Shown piece after piece: positions 1 through 10,117 of a DNA stretch of 64,000 bases; the stretch's first letter is position 1; each line of letters begins with the position of its first letter. The stretch covers positions 1,612,001-1,676,000 of the forward strand of contig NC_026506.1 in the NCBI RefSeq assembly GCF_000182925.2, written 5' to 3'. The notes beneath the pieces are model-generated. The model was given only the letters and a program-made list of their open reading frames with translations, was not told where the DNA came from and searched no databases. The stretch comes from Neurospora crassa OR74A. Its lineage: Eukaryota; Ascomycota; Sordariomycetes; Sordariales; Sordariaceae. The translations under genes were made by a program, and so were the position numbers.

Positions 1-3000
1 CAGCATCAACCTTATTTTCTGCCCTGGTTATGAATCACGGGCAAGGTAGGGTAAATGTACTTGGTGTTACCGCTGCGGTCAATAGTTGCTGTTAGTGCGA
101 GCGTTTGTCCTGAGTGATGATCGTTAACATTTATTATCACTTTTACTGCATCCCGATGCCGGACAGGGAGCATCCATGCCGCCGCTCTTACAAAGAACTA
201 CCTCTCGCTCCTATCACTCATCAATAAGTTCCGGAAAATTCGCAAGCACAGCATATGTCGTTTACCTTATGAATGAGGGGATTCCGGGATTGCACAGAAT
301 GTCTCACTCTGAATCAGGCATATCCGACCCTTGAGCAGCAGCTCGGCGCTCGGCTAACAGGCAAAATACCACCACTGGCAGCAAAAGCCAAAGACACCTC
401 GACGCGAATGTGGACCGGATTTTTTTCCCTCTTCCAAACCTGCAATCGGTTTTGGGTTTATTTTTAATTTTTATCTTTTTTTTTCTTTGGCTCCATCTTC
501 ATTTCCATGTTCATCATTCTTTTCTCCAACGAAAGCTCATCGTCTGTTACAAACAGCTTTAGGTTGCCTGGGTAGTCCTGTCCCCGCTTGTCGGGCCAGC
601 CAGGTGAGGAAATTTAGTTCAGAAGATTATAGCTAGTGTACTAGGGCTAGCTCACCTACAGTATGTACAATGACGTCGTTATCATTCGTTGGCTTCCTTT
701 TTTTCTCTCTTTTTTTTTCAGTTTACTAGCCCAATGCCAGACCACACGACCACCAGACAACTGCCGTAGGGTTTTGGCATCACGAGAACTTGGTGGTAGC
801 CATTGCCCAACCACAACCACAGAGCAAAATAAGAAGTTGGTGATGTTGTATGCAAACAAAACACAAGGTTGAACCCTGACTTCGAGAATGGCCTCTTTTT
901 GTGACCTGAAAGCGCAAAGGGTCTGCCGGGTGCCTTACAAACTTACTACAAATCGGTGTCTCGATCTTGTTGCACTTGCGCTTGCACGACTGCACTGCCT
1001 TGTGAGGCTTTTGTCAACCGTTCCCACACTCAAACGCCTGTGCAGTCTTGGCGGACGTGTGCGTGTACACACACACACAACTTTTTGGCAAAATGGACTA
1101 TTGAAACGAAAGACGAAGATGAAGAAATTCAATTATCCTATAGAAAAAACTTGTCTCTTGATAATCTTAAGTACACTAACTTTGAATTTCAAGTCAATTT
1201 TCTTTTATCTCTTCGCTTAATAGAAATATAAGCAAATGAAATCTCATCGATGGTCCGTTTTGCCAAAAAGTTGTGTGTGTGTGTACACGCACACGTCCGC
1301 CAAGACTGCACAGGCGTTTGAGTGTGGGAACGAAATCGTGAGGAAGTATCAAGGGGGATTATTTTACATATCTTTTCATGATCGGGACTTCACTTTTTTT
1401 TTCTTTTTCGAAAATGAATTTCATCAGTTGGCTCACTCTGCTGTGTGAGGTGCTCTCGCCATTTTAACCCTACCGTACGGGCACAGCGAAGTGTGGAGTC
1501 AAACGGACCCTCCCGCTGTCAGAGTAGCAGATACTAGTCCGGGTAACTGCCGGAGGGCCGGGGTGTCCGGCGCAGGTCCAGATCCGATGGTGTGGGTCTC
1601 TAAAGCTCCGCTGATGTTCCGATAGACATATCTTGGCAACCGTACATGACTTGCCGTTACGGGCATCACTTACTTGATGCTCGTTGCTGGTTCTTCAACA
1701 ACTGTAAGATGTTCAGTAGAAGCAGGTGAGGTACATAGATGCCGTGTTCTTGTAACAGACTGACTAAGGTGCCTAGCCCGAGACACCAAGTTCGTCCTGG
1801 AATATTTACACACCTGGCACAAAGCACAACCTTGAGACGCTGTGCTGTTAGTCTGCCTCCAGTCCCACGCGATATGACTGTCGAGCGGACACTGCAAATG
1901 CACATGTCTTCCACAAACATTGATCATAACAACTGGTTGTAAGATACCTAGGTAATCATTTCTTGTCCTCAGAACTTGACGTTAAGGACAGCGACACTGA
2001 CCGAGCTGGGTTGATGGTGTCCCGGCCTCGCCGGCCTACATTTCATGGACTCACAAAGTTAGGTATGGCCTTTCAACCCATAAACAAGGTGCAATGGTGT
2101 GCTTCCTCGCTTAAAAAGGCCCTTTCGTGTGTCAAGTTTGACAGCCAAGTATAGACTCCACCACAATCCCAATGAGTCACCGACGCCACGGACTCCATCC
2201 CAGCTGGAACGATCTCATCAGGGTACCTGTTCCAGAACCCCACCTCCTCGGTCTATCCACTCGCGAGGTATGTAGGTTGCGCTAGAGTCGCCCAGGTAGG
2301 TGAAGGGATTTCGGAATTTCCACCTTGTCAAGCCTAGAGGTACCCAGAGCGACAGTGCCATGTGGATGTGCATATAAAGTAGCACAGTGTAGTGTCTCGA
2401 AGGTCGTTCTGGTGGCCGATGGACGGTAGCCCGGAACGGTGGAGTTGCGCATATCAACGGCCTTGACTAGGTAGCCTAGCCGCGGTGCCCGCGGGTGACT
2501 ACGGTAAGGCCGTTAAGCGAGCAGCGTGAGAGGGGACATCGTTCGAGTCTCGAATCACCGGTGTCGATTATTCACCTCATGCACCCTGTGCGCCTACAAC
2601 ATACCAGGGGGTCCGTACCTGGGCGTCGGGTCTCTTGGTGGAGTCCTCCGCATGTTCCTCACTTGTCTTCTTGCCTAGTCCAGAGCAGCGGGGGCTTTGT
2701 GGGCGGCCCTACCCGTGATATCTGTCGCTGGTGTTGCAATCCGTGCCAGTTCCTCATCCGAGTCCCGGGCCGCTGTGTCGGGACTGGACTAAGAGCGGGC
2801 AGATCCGGCTCCTTTGTGGTCCCTTTGGAATACCCAACCAGGGGGGCCAGCTGTCGACTTCTTGGAAGACTCTTACAAGATTGACCACTCAACGTCACCT
2901 AGTTGGAGTTGCTGGATCCCCAGTCTCGCCTACCCATCCAAATCCAGCGAAGCACTAGTCACGTTGGGCACTGAAACTTGTAAAGAACAAAGGTGAAGGA

Positions 3001-3324
3001 CAATCAGGTGACGTTGTTACTTTCGTCTCCCGTTGATTTTGTCTATCTCATGCTCATTTTTCGACGAGCATTCCCCCTGATTAGGAACACAGTCGGCAAT
3101 ATTGGCCTGCTCAGTCATCCCCAGTTAACCCAATCAACCCCCTTTTTGCTCCCCAAACAGGGAGATTATAGTACTCAAAGAACTCCGGTGGATGTGTGAA
3201 AAATGACCCCAAACACAAGTAAAAAGAAAATCGTCATGATGCCCGCATCTCTCCTCGTAAAAATCCTGGTATATTCCCCTTCATGCTAAAGGACAACTCC
3301 GTTGGTCGAACGCTCTGCTTCCGC
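1..3324. other. Gene-free left flank
   Basis: No open frame here has protein-like composition, recognisable motifs or splice-linked extensions; the longest (about 130 codons near 2495-2884) reads as random sequence rich in Arg, Ser and Cys. The notable content is the 80-bp inverted repeat at 1019-1332, described separately, and one TAGAGGTA octamer at 2335-2342. The 3' end of the homocitrate synthase gene enters from the right. Confidence 0.6.
1019..1332. repeat. 80-bp inverted repeat with 154-bp AT-rich spacer
   Basis: The left arm is 1019-1098 and the right arm is 1253-1332. Read as reverse complements they match at 79 of 80 positions; the single difference is T in the left arm against C in the right, near the inner end. 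Each arm contains a GT/AC alternating tract around GTGTACAC, itself palindromic. The spacer 1099-1252 is clearly A+T-richer than the arms. There is no coding frame across the unit and no obvious target-site duplication outside the arms. RNA from here would fold into a long hairpin. It could be a MITE-like element, a small-RNA hairpin source or a recent inverted duplication; sequence alone does not decide. Confidence 0.9.
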
Positions 3325-5305
3325 TTAGTTCTCGACAACAGCGGGAGGCTGGACCTTGTTCTGCTCGTGAAGACCGAGGTGGAAAGTACGGATGATCGAA
3401 TCGGCGTCGTCGATGGCGATTGGGCGCACGTCGGCAAGGGCCTTGATCTTGGCGGTACTGTTAAAGTCACTGTCAGTTTTCAAATCCCAGAAAATCGGCC
3501 GGGATCAAGTTATCGCGCTTACCATTCCTTGACCTGGTCGTCGGTCATCTCGAGACCAAGCTGGCCGACACGGGTCTTGACGGCGTTCCAGCCAGTCAAG
3601 CGCGAAGCGAAGTGGACGTAGCGGGTGAGACCGAAGTCGGCAGGGTTGAGAATTTCATAGGTGCTGGGGTTGTTGAGGATGGCCTTGGCGTGGATGCCAG
3701 CCTTGTGGGTGAAGGCGCAGAAACCAGTGATGGGGTTGTTGAAGGGGGTGTTGATCTCAACAGCCTCGGCAACCAAATCCTCGAGCTCCTTGAGCTTGTG
3801 GAGCTTGTACTTGCTCTTGACGTAGTCGGGGCTGGTAACGATCATGCGAGCCATCAAGCCACCGAGAGGGGTGATACCGTTACGCTCGCCGATACCGAGA
3901 ACGGAGGTGTCGATGTGGGTGGCACCAGCCTCGAGAGCACAGTAGGCGTTGGCAATGGCGCAGCCAGTGTCGTCGTGGAAGTGGGTCTCGATATCGCACG
4001 AAACGACGCCGCGAAGGGTACGGACGAGGTCATAGACCTGGCGGGGAGAAGCGCAGCCGACGGTATCGGCGATACCGACACGGTGGACGCCGACCTTGTC
4101 AACAGCGCGGTAAAGGGAAAGGAGATCGACGAGATCGGAGCGGAAGGAATCCTCGGAGGAGACTGCGCATGTTAGCGTGCCATTCCAACTAGGATAGTAT
4201 TGGAGCAACAATCGGGAGACGTCAATAGTCGCCGTGTCCGGATAGCACGGAGGCGTTGACACCGTGCGCAAGCGGACCTTCCATGCCGAAAGAAATAGCC
4301 GATTTCGGGATCAAATGCTGTCTCGGCCGAAACCGCTGGTGGAGGCAAGGGGGTGTTTGGGGCTGTATGCGAAACGGGGCATGTAAAACTTACAGCGAAC
4401 CTCAAGTCCCTTGGACTTGACATACTCAATAACCTCAACGGCGGTCTTCTCAATGTAAGCCATATCCTTGCCGTGGCTGTGCTCGCGGAGGAAGCTGGAA
4501 GTGCCAATGACGACATCGAGGCCGTCGACACCCGTCTCAACAGCGAGCTGGGCATCGCGCATATCGCAGCGGACGTGAGTCAAGATCTTGGCCTATGTGT
4601 GGAAAACTGGGTTAGCCGAGGGTCCTTGTGAGCTTCCGAACCGACAATGTCATCGAGACGTACCTTGAGGCCGAGCTTGCAGATGGCCTCGCAATCTCTC
4701 CGAGACTGCTCCGAAGCAGCAGGAGAGGTCAACTCGATGTAATCGACGCCAAAGTCGTCAAGGGCTGTGTCCGATTACCGGGGTCAGTTGTCTGTAAATG
4801 GAAAAGAAGCGGGGCGCTTGGCATGGTTACCCTTGGCACTAAACGAATGGAAAGTCAGCATGAGATCGGATTTTCAAAGCTCGGTGGTTCCGGGTTCGGG
4901 GGCTGCGGAAGCGAAGAAAAACCAATTGGGTATGTAACTGGGAGTGGGAATGACTAACATCTTGATCTTGGTCTCGGTGTCGAAGTAGGCGTTGGCGAAT
5001 TGCTCACCCTCTGGCTCTGAAGTCAGCGGAATGAAGTCGAAAAGGCAGTCTGTTTGTTGTGCTTGTACGAACCGCGAAGAGTGGACTCGATAATCTTGAA
5101 GCTGCCGACATTGGAGAGGAAGTCGCCGACGGGCTGGTAGGGGTTGGAGCGGAAGTTGGCGGGCTGTAACCGTAGGTAGCAGTTAGCATTTTGGGCAGCC
5201 CAGAATTCGGGGACGGTTGGATGGATTGTTGGGAAGTCGTGGTCGACGTACGTTCACGCCATTGGAGGCGCCATTGGTGCCGTTGGGAGCATCGGTTCCG
5301 CACAT
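3325..5305 (-). CDS. LYS20: Homocitrate synthase (lysine alpha-aminoadipate pathway), 425 aa
   Basis: Condenses acetyl-CoA with 2-oxoglutarate to homocitrate, the first committed step of fungal lysine synthesis. Exons, in transcript order: 5252-5305, 5073-5163, 4959-5010, 4831-4838, 4664-4764, 4394-4592, 3523-4162, 3325-3457. The joined frame is 426 codons with stop. Family motifs: ESTLREGEQF near residues 44-53, [18 protein letters not shown], the metal-binding [30 protein letters not shown] and [13 protein letters not shown]; the order and spacing agree with yeast Lys20/21. Exon 4 is only 8 nt (TGCCAAGG) and is needed to restore IAKALDDFG; skipping it gives a stop at once. Exon 3 has tandem acceptors 6 nt apart; the inner one gives REGEQF and is preferred. 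The ATG at 5305 opens a short variable N-terminus. No mitochondrial presequence is evident. Confidence 0.95.
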
Positions 5306-7871
5306 GTTGTCTGGTCTGTAGATGACAAGGAGGGAGACTGAGGAGGACTGTGTTGGCAAAATTGAAAGGAGGAAGAATTGAGAAATGCGGATGGCTTCCC
5401 GATGTCGCTGATATAGCTGTGGTTTTAAACTTTTCGCGGACCCTTGCGGCTGCACGACAGCACTAGATTCATATGAGTCAATAAGAGATTTTTTTGGTCA
5501 GGGCCATCCGGCAAAGGCCACTACTACGACGGAGTACCGGTCTGGTACATACCAGGTATGGCCCCCCAACCCCGCAGTGGCACAAAAGACAGCGGCGGCC
5601 AAATCTTGGTGTAAACGAGTCCTGAATCCTGACCGCCCGAATAGGAATCGGCTCTTGTGATTGGCGTACTTCTTTGAGACGGCGAGGGCTCATCACGTCA
5701 CACATCAGAACTCCCGTTTTGTTGCTCCGCTGGCTGGAGCGATCAACCAGTGGGAGACACCCCCGAATCCACATACACTACGTACAAAGCCCATTTCGAG
5801 ACGCAGAGGGAACCGCAGCAACAACGCGTGCAGACGTGTCGGTTCAAGCCACATAAGCGTGGTCGGATATACTGTGTAGTGCTCGCACATTCAGCCAATT
5901 CGCCTTTGACACTGCAGTCCATCAATGTTAGAGCACTGACAACCCCATATTCAGTTTGGTGGCTACATTTAATCCCAAGTTTTGCCGGTAAGAGAGCGTT
6001 ACCTGGATGCTACGGCTGCCGACTGTGGACTTCCCGTATTACGGACTTAAGTGTAGAAGAAGGGCTTGGCGTTTCGGACAGCATCTCGTTACTTCGGTTG
6101 AGCTGGCTCCGAAACTCGCAATAGTCAATTGGAAAGCAGAATCGAGCAGGTCGTCATTGTCTCCAGCGACTTGGACTGGTCTTCGACTTGCACGACGGGA
6201 CAGTCCCAGAGCTCAATCAGGGGCAGAGCAAGGGCATTGGTCAGCACACGCTGCGAGGCACACAGAAGAGTCACACTTGCCGTCCTTCGTAGCATTTTGT
6301 GGGAGTGCGTTCAGGTCCACAAACAAATTCTACGCTGGCAGTCCGCACCGGGACCGGGCTGTCCCCAGCAAACATTCACCCCACATTCTTCTCGGCAGTT
6401 TACTGGCTGGTCGTGTCTGCTGATTCGTGCTCTAAGCCAACTGCCAAGACGACGCCACTGAAGGTAGGAGGACCTGGACTGCCTACGAAAGAGGGGTTGG
6501 CACCTGGCAAAAGCCAACTGCGCTGTTACGTTCAGTCGCCATGTCCGTGGCTCGTGCTGCCGCTGAATGAAGGAATTGACTGATCCCCTTGGCTTGGATC
6601 CGTCGAGACCGTCGTGCGGCGCCGTCCACAAGCAGGGGATTCTCCAGCGGGGAAGTTTCCGTTCGTTGGACTCATTCAGTTTGTCAAATATTCACCAACA
6701 GACAACAGTCAGTTCCTTCAACTTGGGGGTCACGGTGTCACGCAAGGTGATGACCGCCTCTTTGCCTTTTTCCCTCCAGGTCAAGTAATGCTTAATGAAT
6801 GACACATATCGTAGTTCTTGCGGCGAGTGCTCACCAGCATATGAGGAGACCGTGACAGCTCCTGTTCCAAGATCTGGGAATTGGGGATCCATAACAGAGA
6901 TGACTCCGACCAGGAACCGTCCAGTTTGCGCGGCTCCATGGTATCACCTCTCAAGATCCCTTCGTGACTTTACTCACGGTACTGTAAGTCAGAGGTCTTC
7001 ATTCCAGGGTTTCTACCAATGTTCATGAAGTGTTCCAATATCCTACCTGCCTCCCCATCCTTCTTGCCATTCGCCGCTCCCATATCTCACCGTTGGGACA
7101 TCCGTCGGCCAAATCCTACGAATGGCATAGATACTAGAATACTGCGCCGTATGTCAGTACTCTTCCCCATTCAGAAAGCTGCAACCATTCCCCAAACACC
7201 AAGATCAAGATGATCTTGATCATGTACATGCGGAAACGGGCAAACCGAGGTTAGACTTTGGCAGCCGCATGAAGTGCATGATGTATTTGGTGGCCTGACT
7301 CCAGCATGTCATCATCATTGGCCGTTTGACAGGCCATCACTAATGCCCAGACCCAGATCATCCAGAATGATATCGTCCACCTTTTCCAATGAAAATATAG
7401 GGTCGTAGTATAGAGCACTGCCCTTTTGCACTTCGTTCAGAGTATCTTCTGACCTGCCGTTGTTGCTGTTATCGGTTTGCCACCAGGCGTCGCCTACACT
7501 AGATTGACATCTGGTGGCTCGGCCTGGGAAGAATTTAAATTAGGTCCATCAACCAAAACGATTGACCACAACCACCAAGGTTGGTCATGTTGCTCGGTGT
7601 CTCCAACCGTGCCCCTAAATATTTCTAGGTCATCCATAAATACACCAGACCAGGCCGACCACATTTTTGGTCAAGTGTTCCCAGTCACTTTTGAAAGGCA
7701 TAACCTTGTACATTCGTCCGAAATCGAATATCCCAACATTCGTCATCGTCCGGGAGCTGACCCAGCAACCCAGCTATAGCTCGCTTTGAGTCAGCCCATC
7801 TCAACCTTAAAGGAAGATTCCGAGAAAGCAACCGATCTTATCGAAACGTCCCAAAACAAATCCCGGCAAAA
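5306..7871. other. Intergenic region between homocitrate synthase and the TANGO2-like gene
   Basis: This holds the divergent upstream regions of the two flanking genes. Several overlapping open frames of 60-140 codons on both strands have no family motif and no conserved-looking core, so I treat them as chance frames. A TGAGTCA is found about 80 bp before the TANGO2-like ATG. No RNA gene or repeat is seen. Confidence 0.5.
5474..5480. promoter_or_regulatory. Candidate CPC1/Gcn4 box TGAGTCA upstream of homocitrate synthase
   Basis: A perfect TGAGTCA lies about 170 bp upstream of the homocitrate synthase ATG. CPC1 (Neurospora) and Gcn4 (yeast) bind TGASTCA and induce amino-acid synthesis genes on starvation, so a site here fits. 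About eight such 7-mers are expected by chance in 64 kb and others are present (for example 2172, 7788, 35144, 36246), so the motif alone is weak evidence. Confidence 0.45.
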
Positions 7872-8990
7872 ATGTGCATCGTTCTGCTAACGACTGCGCA
7901 CCCAAAATACGCGCTCATTGTTATTGACAATCGAGATGAATACATCCTTCGGCCAACTAGCAAACCTCACTGGTGGACAGCACTGTCAGAATCGCCCTCT
8001 ACCGACAAGCATGAGTACGACTGCCGAAAAGTCGAGGTCATTTCCAGCCGGGATTTGGCACGAGCTGAGCATGGAACATGGCTCGGCATGACCAAGGGCG
8101 GCCACATCGCTGTGCTTACGAACTACCGCGAAACCGACACTCACGACTCTGCACATCCCATAGCGGGAAAGCGTAGCCGTGGAGGTATGGTGACCGCCTG
8201 GCTAGCGGCGCATCCCGATGAGCCGGTGCAGGACTTTGTCAGCCGGATGGTTGGGAGCGGCGAGGCCAAGGATATTGGCGGGTTCTCCCTCGTTTGCGGC
8301 AAGCTTCGAAAGAAGAAAGCCGAGAAGGCCATCGAGCCCCTGGCCATCATCTCCAACAGAGCCGATCATATCGATAGAGTGCCATGGATCTGCGGAGACC
8401 GGGACCGCACATACGGTCTCAGCAATGCCATCTTCCTTGACCCAAGCGAGGAGGTTGACGAGTCAACCTGGCCCAAGGTCCGGGACGGAAGGGAAAAGCT
8501 GAAGCAAGTCATCGAAGCTACCTCAAGTGACGACGTCAGTGAGGATGTGCTAGTAGAAGAACTCTACAAGGTCCTGGATACCACCAACTTCCCTGTGGAC
8601 CGCTGTATCGATCTCGAGGAGGGCATTCCGCTGCTCAAGAATTCCATCTTTATCCCCGCTTTTGGCGGCAAGCAGCATCAAGCGGAGATGGAGGCAGCCC
8701 GTCAACGGGGGACAATCAAGGAAAAGGGTCCTCACGACTGTGCTTCAGAGGTATTGACAACGGTCAACCGCCCAGACAACCAACCGTACGGCTTCCAAAC
8801 TGGTCTCTACGGCACGCAGCGGCAGACCATCATCCTCGTGGATTGGGATGGAAATGTCACGTACAGGGAACGCGCATTGTTCGATGCCCATGGCAACCCT
8901 ATCCCTCGAGGCGCCGGGGACGAAACGTTCAAATTCAAGATTGAAGGGTGGGAAGAAGCAGCGGATGGCGAGCCAGAGATCAGGAGTTAG
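7872..8990 (+). CDS. TANGO2-family NRDE-domain protein, 372 aa
   Basis: A single-exon gene of the TANGO2 (formerly DUF833, Ser/Thr-rich T10) family. Visible hallmarks: the N-terminal MCIV with Cys2, a possible N-terminal nucleophile after Met removal, and NRDE at residues 20-23 in DNRDEYILRPT. These are followed by LARAEHGTWLGMTKGGHIAVLTNYRE and, further on, SNRADHIDRVPW and a C-terminal YGTQRQTIILVDWDGNVTYRER segment typical of the family. The length is slightly above that of animal TANGO2 (about 276 aa), owing to insertions in the second half. TANGO2 proteins have been linked to Golgi organisation, mitochondria and haem handling; the biochemical role is unsettled. The ATG at 7872 is chosen because family members begin MC. 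Confidence 0.9.
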   Translation: MCIVLLTTAHPKYALIVIDNRDEYILRPTSKPHWWTALSESPSTDKHEYDCRKVEVISSRDLARAEHGTWLGMTKGGHIAVLTNYRETDTHDSAHPIAGKRSRGGMVTAWLAAHPDEPVQDFVSRMVGSGEAKDIGGFSLVCGKLRKKKAEKAIEPLAIISNRADHIDRVPWICGDRDRTYGLSNAIFLDPSEEVDESTWPKVRDGREKLKQVIEATSSDDVSEDVLVEELYKVLDTTNFPVDRCIDLEEGIPLLKNSIFIPAFGGKQHQAEMEAARQRGTIKEKGPHDCASEVLTTVNRPDNQPYGFQTGLYGTQRQTIILVDWDGNVTYRERALFDAHGNPIPRGAGDETFKFKIEGWEEAADGEPEIRS

Positions 8991-10117
8991 GCGCAAGCGT
9001 TTGTTATAGTCCAATATCCAGGAGGGGAAGTTTCTATCAGCAATGAGGGGTGGTGTTTCTTTCGATATCATGGTCACTGGATTTGAATAGCGATCGTTCA
9101 GTTGCATTATGGTTGGAAGAATTGGATTTCGTGTTACTCTGCGTGGCTCTCACCAGCCTTCATTTCTGTCTGGACCCTTTGTTGGAATATCGATGGGTTC
9201 AACGCCTATCCCAGTCCTGATCTTCTGCTCCTTCGTTGCGGTTTCTTTTGTTTTGAATTTCTCACCGGGCGAACCATGACGGCTGTGTGTGCGACACTGG
9301 AAGGGAAGGCACAACACGCAAACACCAAACTGCAACTGAACTCAGGAAGCGATTTCGCTCTTGCTCCTGCCAAAAACTCTTCACGGATAAGATACCTTAC
9401 GCTTCCCATACATAACTCGAGCTCGTCTGAGGTGGAAAGCCCAGGTATACTGACCGTGCCTTCCCTTTGATTTTATATATCTGGTCACATAGCTTCTTTC
9501 ATCCCAAGCAAGAATTGGATTCCAGCCCAGACTCCAGAATTCCAGGTTTGCGCGCACCTTATCGCTGCCGTCAGGTCATGGCGCGTCATCTACAATTCCG
9601 TCAGGTACAGGGCAGCTATTACCCTTCACTGCCACCGGCCTCGACTCCCTCGAGGTTTTGAGTTGACTTCCATTTTTTCACCCTCTGTCTCCGCCGTTTA
9701 CCCTTCCTTCCCCCGCTTTCTTGCACGACAGGCTCGCGACTATCCTGCAGCTTTCCATTCCCCTCCTCACCAACAACCACTCTGCACCCACAATCTTTGC
9801 TTCACGACTTCGAGGTCGATCGCGGTTCGTACCTGTACTGATCTGGATATCCTTGCTGTCTAAGCACCAAAGAAGGTACGTTCTACACAAGGAGCGAGTT
9901 TTAACTCGACCCCTCCCTTGTCCCGGACTGGGATAATTTCGTCTCCCTTGGTCCGTCGTCGCTCTTGTTCTCGAGTGTCAACCTGAACGAAACTTGATCA
10001 CCTTGTCTGGATCTTCCTTTCAAACTTCACTTTGACAATACAGTACTTAACGTCAAGGGATTGCAGAAGAGTTGCGGTTCACGTTCTGGTCAGTTCTCCA
10101 TTGCTAACCTGGCCGTC
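8991..10117. other. Spacer and probable long 5' leader
   Basis: Between the TANGO2-like gene and the next start codon (10118) lies pyrimidine-rich sequence, especially 9640-10060 with many CT tracts and CCCTCC runs. This is typical of promoters and long 5' untranslated leaders in Neurospora. Short ATG frames occur but none looks protein-like. Confidence 0.45.

Noticed and set aside
2540-2560. GTTCGAGTC resembling a tRNA B box
   Set aside because: The flanks cannot form a T stem or acceptor stem, and no A box lies at the right distance.
2495-2884. 129-codon open frame on +
   Set aside because: Composition is random-like, with no motif and no splice-linked neighbours; overlapping frames in other phases are equally long.
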